Origin: UBA1672 sp046542355
Lineage (GTDB): Bacteria > Pseudomonadota > Alphaproteobacteria > Micavibrionales > Micavibrionaceae
Assembly: GCA_046542355.1 (NCBI GenBank)
Contig: JBKHBN010000044.1
Span: forward strand, 1 to 11,324
DNA length: 11,324 nucleotides
Direction: 5' to 3'
The notes below the pieces were generated by a model. That model did not search any database. It saw nothing but the letters and a program-made list of their open reading frames with translations, and was not told the DNA's origin. Of the stretch, positions 6,281-11,324 are shown in pieces. The stretch's first letter is position 1; each line of letters starts with the position of its first letter. The translations under genes and the position numbers were made by a program.

Positions 6281-8440
6281 CTATAAGCTGCACGAAACGC
6301 ACCCCTCAACTTCTGTCCCCTCCAGCGCCTTTTGCCGCAAACGGATATAGTAGATCGTCTTGATGCCTTTTTTCCACGCATAAATCTGTGCCTTGTTAAT
6401 ATCCCGCGTTGTTGCCGTATCAGGAAAGAACAAAGTCAAAGACAAGCCCTGATCCACATGCTGCGAGGCTGCAGCATAAGTATCGATAATCTTCTCATAA
6501 CCAATCTCGTAAGCATCTTGATAATATTCCTGATTATCATTGGTCATATAGGCCGCAGGATAATAAACACGGCCAACCTTTCCCTCTTTGCGAATTTCAA
6601 TTTTTGAAGCAATCGGATGAATCGAAGAGGTTGAATTATTGATATAGGAAATAGAGCCAGTCGGCGGCACAGCCTGCAAATAAGCATTATATATGCCATG
6701 CTCGATAACATCAGCGCGCAGGGTCTCCCAATCTTTCTGCGTTGGAATATACACACTCGCCTCTTCAAAAAGCTGCGCCACGCGCGCCGTTGCAGGTTTC
6801 CATTCTTGCTGCACATATTTATCAAAATATTCGCCACTGGCATACTTGGACTCTTCAAATCCCGCAAACGTCTCACCGCGTTCTTTCGCAATCTTGTTGG
6901 ACGCCAAGATCGCATGATAGGTCACGGTATAAAAATAGATATTGGTAAAATCCACCCCCTCTTCCGAGCCATAGAATATACGCTCTCTGGCCAAAAACCC
7001 GTGCAAATTCATCTGCCCCAGTCCGATAGCATGAGAACGGCTATTGCCTTGCGCAATAGAAGGCACACAAGCCAGATCACTCATATCCGATACGGCGCTC
7101 AGCGCACGAATAGCCGTTTCTATCGTTTGCCCAAGATCAGGCGAGTCCATCGCCTTGGCTATATTCATAGAGCCCAGATTACAGGAAATATCAGAGCCCA
7201 GATGCTCATAACTCAAATCTGCATTGAACTTTGAAGCATCACTGACCTGCAAAATCTCGGAACACAGATTGCTCATAGTAATGCGCCCCTTAATAGCATT
7301 GGCTTTATTAACCGTATCTTCAAACATGATATAGGGATAGCCAGACTCAAACTGGATTTCCGCCAAAGTTTTAAAGAAATCCCGTGCATTGATTTTCTTC
7401 TTGCGAATACGCGGATTATCAACCATCTCGCGATATTTTTCACTCACAGAAATCTCGGAAAATGGTGCGCCATAAATTCGCTCAACATCATAGGGCGAAA
7501 ACAGATACATATCCTCGTTATTCTTGGCCAGCTCAAAAGTGATATCAGGAATAACTACACCCAGTGAAAGCGTCTTAATACGGATCTTCTCATCCGCATT
7601 CTCCCGCTTTGTATCAAGAAAACGCATAATATCAGGGTGATGCGCACTCAAATACACAGCCCCTGCCCCCTGCCGTGCACCAAGTTGGTTAGCATAGGAA
7701 AAAGAATCCTCCAGCAACTTCATAACCGGCAAAACACCGGAAGACTGATTTTCAATTTTTTTAATCGGCGCACCAACCTCACGTATATTACTCAACAACA
7801 GCGCTACACCACCCCCGCGCTTTGAAAGCTGTAAAGCAGAATTTATGCTGCGCCCGATTGATTCCATATTATCCTCAATGCGCAACAAAAAGCAGGACAC
7901 TAACTCCCCGCGCTGCTTCTTGCCCGCATTAAGAAATGTAGGCGTCGCAGGCTGAAACCGCCCCGATATAATCTCCTCAACCAAATGACGTGCAAGCGAC
8001 TCATTACCACGCGCCAGCGCCAAAGCAACCATAACCGTGCGATCTTCATAACGCTCTAAATAACGTTCTCCATCAAAGGTTTTAAGCGTATAGCTCGTAT
8101 AATATTTATACGCCCCAAGAAAAGTCTGGAAACGAAAGCGCATAGAATAGGCAAAATCATATAACGAGCGAATAAACTCGAACTCATACTGCTCCAGAAC
8201 ATGGCTCTCGTAATATCCCTGCATCACCAGATACCCAAGTTTTTCCTCAAGGTTATGAAAGAAAACAGTATTTTGATTTACATGTTGCAAAAAATACTGC
8301 CGCGCAGCCTCTTTATCAGCATCAAGCTGTATATTTCCATTCTCGTCATACAGATTAAGCATCGCATTCAAAGCATGATAATCCATCCCCTCAAACTTAT
8401 TGACCTGTACTTCCTCTACTTTTTCCAATGCTAAGCCCAT
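6281..8440 (-). CDS. nrdE: Class Ib ribonucleoside-diphosphate reductase, catalytic alpha subunit
   Basis: Reduces ribonucleoside diphosphates to deoxyribonucleotides in the cytoplasm. At 719 residues it matches NrdE (about 700-715) and lacks the long N-terminal ATP-cone of class Ia NrdA. The start region MDYHALNAMLNLYDENG is the NrdE N-terminus. Active-site residues are visible: Cys183 (ELVSCFLL) and Cys420 (SDISCNLGSMN) as the redox pair, and Cys393 flanked by Asn391 and Glu395 (NLCSEI) as the thiyl-radical site. The C-terminus EGTEVEGCVSCSL carries the Cys714/Cys717 pair that is re-reduced by NrdH. The start overlaps the end of nrdI by 10 bp, and an AAGGAG (8451-8456) inside nrdI lies ten bases before the ATG, indicating translational coupling. 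Confidence 0.97.
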   Translation of the reverse strand: MGLALEKVEEVQVNKFEGMDYHALNAMLNLYDENGNIQLDADKEAARQYFLQHVNQNTVFFHNLEEKLGYLVMQGYYESHVLEQYEFEFIRSLYDFAYSMRFRFQTFLGAYKYYTSYTLKTFDGERYLERYEDRTVMVALALARGNESLARHLVEEIISGRFQPATPTFLNAGKKQRGELVSCFLLRIEDNMESIGRSINSALQLSKRGGGVALLLSNIREVGAPIKKIENQSSGVLPVMKLLEDSFSYANQLGARQGAGAVYLSAHHPDIMRFLDTKRENADEKIRIKTLSLGVVIPDITFELAKNNEDMYLFSPYDVERIYGAPFSEISVSEKYREMVDNPRIRKKKINARDFFKTLAEIQFESGYPYIMFEDTVNKANAIKGRITMSNLCSEILQVSDASKFNADLSYEHLGSDISCNLGSMNIAKAMDSPDLGQTIETAIRALSAVSDMSDLACVPSIAQGNSRSHAIGLGQMNLHGFLARERIFYGSEEGVDFTNIYFYTVTYHAILASNKIAKERGETFAGFEESKYASGEYFDKYVQQEWKPATARVAQLFEEASVYIPTQKDWETLRADVIEHGIYNAYLQAVPPTGSISYINNSTSSIHPIASKIEIRKEGKVGRVYYPAAYMTNDNQEYYQDAYEIGYEKIIDTYAAASQHVDQGLSLTLFFPDTATTRDINKAQIYAWKKGIKTIYYIRLRQKALEGTEVEGCVSCSL

Positions 8441-8829
8441 AACGCTTTAACTCCTTCTCTAACCTTTGTAACATCTTCTGGCGTACCGCTTAACTCAAAA
8501 CGATACAAACACGGCACATCGCACTTGGCCGATATCACCGACCCCGCATAAGCGTAATATTTCCCGAAATTACGATTTCCCGACCCGATAACACCTCGCA
8601 TAATGCTGCGGTTTTCCGGGACATTCAAAAACCGAATCACCTGCTTTGGCACGGCGCCCTCACCACGATCTCCGGCATAAGTCGGACACACCAGAACAAA
8701 AGGACGCGCCGCCAAAACAACAGAATCTCTCACAGACAACGGAATACGCAACATCGGCAAAGCCACACGCTCGATAAAACGCTGCGTATTACGTGATTTG
8801 CTGGAAAAGTAAACTAAAAGCGGTTCCAT
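8431..8829 (-). CDS. nrdI: Flavodoxin-like NrdI, activator of the class Ib reductase
   Basis: A small flavodoxin-fold protein of 132 residues that supplies oxidant to assemble the manganese-tyrosyl cofactor of NrdF. The N-terminal YFSSKSRNTQRF is the phosphate-binding loop for FMN. The CPTYAGDRGEG segment and VIGSGNRNFGKYYAYAG are the other flavin-contact regions typical of NrdI. Length matches the family (about 130-150). It begins 23 bp after nrdH; only a weak AGGG lies about 12 bases before the ATG, so translation may depend partly on coupling. Its end overlaps the nrdE start by 10 bp. Confidence 0.95.
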   Translation of the reverse strand: MEPLLVYFSSKSRNTQRFIERVALPMLRIPLSVRDSVVLAARPFVLVCPTYAGDRGEGAVPKQVIRFLNVPENRSIMRGVIGSGNRNFGKYYAYAGSVISAKCDVPCLYRFELSGTPEDVTKVREGVKALWA

Positions 8830-8852
8830 AACGCGCGCACCCTAAAAAACTA

Positions 8853-9098
8853 TCAAGAAACCATTTCAAGCTGCGAGGAAACGAGCGCAGCAATTTTATC
8901 AGGGCGAAACCCGCTCCAGTGCTTACCTTCGGCCATAACTACCGGAACCTGCATATAGCCAAGCCCTCTTACTGTATCAAACGCCTGATGATCCTGCGTA
9001 ATATCAACTTCCTGAAACAGCATCCCTCTGCGCTCCAGCTCTCTTTTCGTCGCCACGCATTGTATGCAAACCGGCTTGGTATAAAGTGTTATAGTCAT
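8853..9098 (-). CDS. nrdH: Glutaredoxin-like NrdH redoxin
   Basis: An 81-residue thioredoxin-fold electron donor that re-reduces the C-terminal cysteine pair of NrdE, using thioredoxin reductase. The redox motif is Cys11-Ile-Gln-Cys14; the more usual NrdH form is CVQC. The conserved HWSGFRPDKI near the C-terminus is the family signature that distinguishes NrdH from true glutaredoxins. It is the first gene of the nrdHIEF operon. AGGGAGA about six bases upstream of the ATG supports the start. The leader before it is unusually long. Confidence 0.95.
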   Translation of the reverse strand: MTITLYTKPVCIQCVATKRELERRGMLFQEVDITQDHQAFDTVRGLGYMQVPVVMAEGKHWSGFRPDKIAALVSSQLEMVS

Positions 9099-9291
9099 GA
9101 TAATCTCCCTGATAATAGTGATCCTTATGTGAGAGGAAAAACTTCCTCATTTTAAATGAAATTGACATCAAAACCCCTGCTTTAAAGAAAGCATCACACC
9201 TCTTAAAAGTAACAACTTTAAGCCAATCTCGTTGAACATTGATGGAAAAAAGAAACCGATCACCAGATGGATAGCGACTCCCCTTTAGACA
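9099..9291 (-). promoter_or_regulatory. Long leader of nrdHIEF with three small hairpins
   Basis: If transcription starts at about 9291, the operon has a 5' leader of about 190 nt. It contains three simple stem-loops: CTTAAA/TTTAAG (9202-9207 with 9217-9222), TGCTTT/AAAGCA (9178-9183 with 9188-9193) and GAGGAA/TTCCTC (9133-9138 with 9143-9148). I recognise no known riboswitch class. No convincing small ORF was seen in it. The stems are AT-rich and only 6 bp each, so function is uncertain. Confidence 0.3.
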
Positions 9292-9304
9292 CTACATATT
9301 GTGT
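9289..9304 (-). promoter_or_regulatory. NrdR box 1 (promoter-proximal)
   Basis: ACACTACATATTGTGT matches the NrdR-box consensus acaCwATATwTwGtgt at all but one core position (C for T at position 7) and has perfect ACAC/GTGT ends. NrdR is the ATP/dATP-sensing zinc-finger repressor of ribonucleotide reductase operons. A candidate -10 (CACAAT, 9298-9303 on the minus strand) lies inside this box. Confidence 0.85.
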
Positions 9305-9326
9305 TTTATGATGAAAAAAATGTCAA
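9298..9326 (-). promoter_or_regulatory. Candidate promoter of nrdHIEF, overlapping both NrdR boxes
   Basis: On the minus strand a perfect TTGACA (9326-9321) lies 17 bp from CACAAT (9303-9298, 4 of 6). The -35 falls in box 2 and the -10 in box 1, so bound NrdR would block polymerase directly. A second candidate pair is TTGATG (9353-9348), 17 bp, TATATT (9330-9325), which would place the -10 inside box 2. Confidence 0.55.
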
Positions 9327-9336
9327 TATATAGTTT
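9321..9336 (-). promoter_or_regulatory. NrdR box 2 (promoter-distal)
   Basis: TGTCAATATATAGTTT fits the core CwATATwTwG perfectly, with weaker outer ends. It starts 32 bp from box 1, leaving a 16-bp gap and about three helical turns between centres. This is the usual spacing of paired NrdR boxes, placing both on one DNA face. Confidence 0.85.
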
Positions 9337-9472
9337 CTCTTGACATTCATCAAGGGGATAAGAATCACTTACAGAGAAATAAAAAATATTTTTATATCAA
9401 CGTATTAAAGAATATTCTTAAATAAGAAATTTTTACAAAACAGCGGCGCTTTCAATTTACCCGCCACAAGAA
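9337..9472. other. AT-rich gap between the nrd promoter and the LysR gene
   Basis: No gene is visible here. The sequence is strongly AT-rich. It contains a 12-bp perfect palindrome AAGAATATTCTT (9408-9419) and a stray TTGACA (9340-9345, + strand) without a matching -10. No clear terminator for the LysR gene was found in it. Confidence 0.5.
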
Positions 9473-10381
9473 TCATGAACGAGACACAGCCCGCTTCTTC
9501 TTTTTCCTAAGCGCCGGATTGCTTTCCAAAGCAAAAACAATATGCTTCGCGAGCCTTAACGCCGCATCACTACAGCGCTCTTCATTCAACACCAGATCTA
9601 TTTCTATATTCGACAAGGCCGGCAACCCCGAATGCGCCCCCAGCGAAAATAAACCACCGATATTGGACAACATCCCTTTGGGAATCACAGTAACACCTAA
9701 CCCGGCCTGAGCTGCCGCTATACGGCTGGTCATATTTGAACTTGTAAAAACTGCGTGCCAGTTAAACTTCTTCTTATCCAAAGCATCAATCATCTTACCG
9801 CGGTAAACACAAGGACTAGGAGAGATAATCAAAGGAACAGTATCACCGATATTAAACCGCTCCTGCCCCTGACCAACCCAGACAAGACTTTCATACCAGA
9901 CTTTATTACCATAGATTTTTACCTTTTTATCCCTCTTAATTAGGATAATATCCAAATGCCCCCGCTGAAAATCCTCTATTAAATATCTGGACACATCACA
10001 TCGAACTGTTAAACCTACGGAAGGATGAGATTTCTTGAATTGTACCAGGATATTTGATAAATGATGCGCCGCAAAAGCATCAGGTGCCCCCAGCTTGACA
10101 GCACCGGAAATATCGGGTTTTGAAATACGCCCCAGCACCTCATCATTCATCGCAACCATCGTGCGCGCATAAGAAAGCAATATTTCACCTTCTGTCGTCA
10201 AACTCACAGCGCGATTACTGCGCAAAAAGACCTCTTTACCTAAAATATCCTCCAGCTTTTTAATCTGCTGACTAACAGTCGATTGCGTACGACCCAGACG
10301 CTCAGCGGCATGGGAAAAGCTTCCAGCCTCATAAATAGCCAAAAAAGCACGCAACAGAGATGTATCGATATTTCTAATCAT
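9473..10381 (-). CDS. LysR-family transcriptional regulator
   Basis: A 302-residue DNA-binding regulator of standard LysR length. The winged helix-turn-helix lies at about residues 7-65: DTSLLRAFLAIYEAGSF, then the recognition segment AAERLGRTQSTVSQQIKKLE and LGKEVFLRSN. The effector-binding domain starts at about residue 93 (GAVKLGAPDAF). The N-terminal wording resembles the LrhA/HexA-type subgroup, but the ligand and targets cannot be read from sequence. The C-terminus is very basic (KKKKRAVSRS). No good Shine-Dalgarno site precedes the ATG, so initiation may be weak. It points toward the nrd operon but is separated from it by 374 bp and NrdR controls, so it probably does not belong to it. 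LysR proteins usually act on a neighbour or on themselves; a 20-bp palindrome lies 36 bp upstream. Confidence 0.93.
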   Translation of the reverse strand: MIRNIDTSLLRAFLAIYEAGSFSHAAERLGRTQSTVSQQIKKLEDILGKEVFLRSNRAVSLTTEGEILLSYARTMVAMNDEVLGRISKPDISGAVKLGAPDAFAAHHLSNILVQFKKSHPSVGLTVRCDVSRYLIEDFQRGHLDIILIKRDKKVKIYGNKVWYESLVWVGQGQERFNIGDTVPLIISPSPCVYRGKMIDALDKKKFNWHAVFTSSNMTSRIAAAQAGLGVTVIPKGMLSNIGGLFSLGAHSGLPALSNIEIDLVLNEERCSDAALRLAKHIVFALESNPALRKKKKRAVSRS

Positions 10382-10416
10382 AAGTGCATATATAAACGTA
10401 ATTACAAATAATATAC

Positions 10417-10436
10417 TTTTTATACCTGTATAAAAA
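10417..10436. promoter_or_regulatory. 20-bp perfect palindrome upstream of the LysR gene, candidate operator
   Basis: TTTTTATAC, a central CT, then GTATAAAAA form perfect 9-bp half-sites. It lies 36-55 bp before the LysR start codon. It overlaps a possible weak minus-strand promoter: TTGATA (10445-10440), 17 bp, TAAAAA (10422-10417). The inner TATAC-N2-GTATA has the symmetry of a dimeric regulator site and could serve autoregulation. The AT-rich outer bases may be fortuitous. Confidence 0.4.
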
Positions 10437-10503
10437 AAATATCAATCCGACAAAACAAAAATTATGTTTTTCCGTAAAAATAAAGTCATGATAAACACAA
10501 AGA

Positions 10504-10567
10504 GAGCTATGGCCAAAAGTGGTGTATGGAGGATTGATCATCCATACACCACTTTTGGCCATAGCTC
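10504..10567. repeat. Perfect 27-bp inverted repeat with 10-nt loop
   Basis: The left arm 10504-10530 (starting GAGCTATGGCC) is the exact reverse complement of the right arm 10541-10567. The loop is GGATTGATCA (10531-10540). The arms are mixed in composition, with no mismatch or bulge. Neither side has a T run, so it is not a standard intrinsic terminator. It lies between the LysR gene and the RTX terminator, apparently in untranslated DNA. It could be a small palindromic repeat element, a recombination or protein site, or the stem of a transcribed RNA. Confidence 0.95.
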
Positions 10568-10607
10568 CGAAAGCGCCGCATCTTTCTAATCTTTCCCTAA
10601 AATCCAC

Positions 10608-10642
10608 AAAAAACCGGACGGGCAAACAGGCTGCTCGTCCGG
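10608..10642 (-). terminator. Intrinsic terminator of the RTX-type gene
   Basis: On the minus strand CCGGACGAGC (10642-10633) pairs with GCCCGTCCGG (10623-10614), 9 of 10 positions, around a 9-nt loop. Six Ts follow (10613-10608). It begins 36 bp after the stop codon at 10679-10681. This is a textbook rho-independent terminator. Confidence 0.88.
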
Positions 10643-10678
10643 ATTATCATTTCACGTAACTTGTAAAAAGCTAACCTT

Positions 10679-11324
10679 CTATACAATCACAGTTTCACTT
10701 GAAATCATATCTCCCAAAGAGAAATTCTGATCGTCAAATGCCACAAGAGCTACAAAATTTGCACCATTCGCAGCACCATCAGCATCAACGCCCAGTACAA
10801 CCTGACCATCACCGGCATCTGTCAGCTTGACAAAATCAGAGATCAAATCATTTTGCGCATCAAAACTCAGAACATTAGAGATATCTATACGATCACCTTC
10901 ACCGACATCGAAATCTTCAATAACATCTGCTTCACGGCCTGTCTCGAGCAGAACAAACGTATCCGCCCCATCACCGCCTTCTTCGGTTTGGAAACGCACA
11001 ACGAGATCCCCATCTTCTATGCGCGCACGGATATAATCACTGTCCCTGTATTGATCAGCATCGCGAGAAAAGATCGCTTTGCGTCCTGAAACATCATCAG
11101 TATTAAATGTCATGGCAATTGTGGCAACAACAACATCCAAATCAGAAGATGGTACCAAATTAATAACATCGCCATTTTCAGTTATTTCTGTTTCACCAAG
11201 CACTTCATATAGTGTCGGCAAAGGCTCTGCATTAACAATCGGCTCTTCTTCCGGCTGCTCAGACGCTGGTTCCTCAGCCACAGGAGGCTCTTCTTCAGGA
11301 ACTACTGGAACTTCCGGTTCTACG
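10679..11324 (-). CDS. Type I-secreted RTX-like protein, C-terminal part (runs off the window)
   Basis: The frame is open to the right edge, so this is the last 214 residues of a longer protein; the GTG at 11281 is internal and not a convincing start. Visible residues 1-34 are a Pro/Glu-rich linker (EVPVVPEEEPP and similar). Residues 66-112 (ATIAMTFNTDDVSGRKAIFS through DGDLVVRFQ) resemble the beginning of a LamG/concanavalin-like sandwich. From residue 116 the segment GGDGADTFVLL, then DVIEDFDVGEGDRIDIS, is the RTX-type calcium-binding and type I secretion C-terminal target domain. The protein ends in a hydrophobic ETVIV tail. It is probably exported in one step through an ABC/TolC-type channel and may be a surface adhesin or enzyme; the function of the missing N-terminus is unknown. 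The composition is very acidic, as expected for RTX proteins. Confidence 0.85.
   Translation of the reverse strand, partial: VEPEVPVVPEEEPPVAEEPASEQPEEEPIVNAEPLPTLYEVLGETEITENGDVINLVPSSDLDVVVATIAMTFNTDDVSGRKAIFSRDADQYRDSDYIRARIEDGDLVVRFQTEEGGDGADTFVLLETGREADVIEDFDVGEGDRIDISNVLSFDAQNDLISDFVKLTDAGDGQVVLGVDADGAANGANFVALVAFDDQNFSLGDMISSETVIV

Noticed and set aside
6178..6381. 67-codon minus-strand frame spanning the nrdE end and the following gap
   Set aside because: Most of it is an out-of-frame shadow of nrdE; there is no ribosome site and no family resemblance.
9340..9368. + strand TTGACA at 9340 as a divergent promoter
   Set aside because: No acceptable -10 lies at 16-18 bp, and the only downstream + strand sequence is antisense to the LysR gene.
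10509..10589. Short + strand frame of 26 codons (MAKSGVWRIDHP...) through the palindrome
   Set aside because: It exists because the perfect inverted repeat is open on both strands; there is no good ribosome site and the reverse strand gives a similar frame, so it is structure and not coding evidence.

Overview
The window is 11.3 kb of compactly coded bacterial chromosome with no mobile element, tRNA, rRNA or CRISPR array visible. Strong sigma70-type promoters, Shine-Dalgarno sites, paired NrdR boxes, a PHB-type reductase and a type I secretion C-terminal domain fit a Gram-negative proteobacterium, plausibly an alphaproteobacterium of moderate GC. This placement is inference from gene content and is not certain.

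Left part (1-5131, mainly + strand). The edge holds a decayed N-terminal relic of an asparagine-synthase-type glutamine amidotransferase on the minus strand (40-216), with an in-frame stop at codon 12. A two-gene NAD salvage operon follows: pncB (nicotinate phosphoribosyltransferase, start best placed at 420) and pncA (nicotinamidase, 16 bp downstream). Together they convert nicotinamide to nicotinate to NaMN. Next is a single gene of unknown function (2863-4173) behind an excellent extended -10 promoter. Its Cys190/His243/Glu256 pattern suggests a transglutaminase/BTLCP-like cysteine-peptidase fold. A phaB/fabG-type short-chain reductase (4349-5068) closes this half, with a hairpin terminator facing the convergent nrd operon.

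Centre (5156-9336, minus strand). A complete class Ib ribonucleotide reductase operon reads nrdH-nrdI-nrdE-nrdF: redoxin, flavodoxin activator, catalytic subunit and radical subunit. Its promoter region carries two NrdR boxes 32 bp apart start to start. The candidate -35 and -10 elements lie inside the boxes, and a leader of about 190 nt with three small hairpins follows. The genes supply dNTPs under NrdR control.

Right part (9473-11324, minus strand). A LysR-family regulator has a 20-bp perfect palindrome just upstream. Further upstream lies an isolated perfect 27-bp inverted repeat with a 10-nt loop. Then come a clear intrinsic terminator and the C-terminal 214 residues of a secreted RTX/type I secretion protein whose N-terminus lies outside the window.

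The observations most worth a second look are the 27-bp hairpin, the transglutaminase-like orphan gene, the amidotransferase relic and the NrdR-box/promoter architecture.
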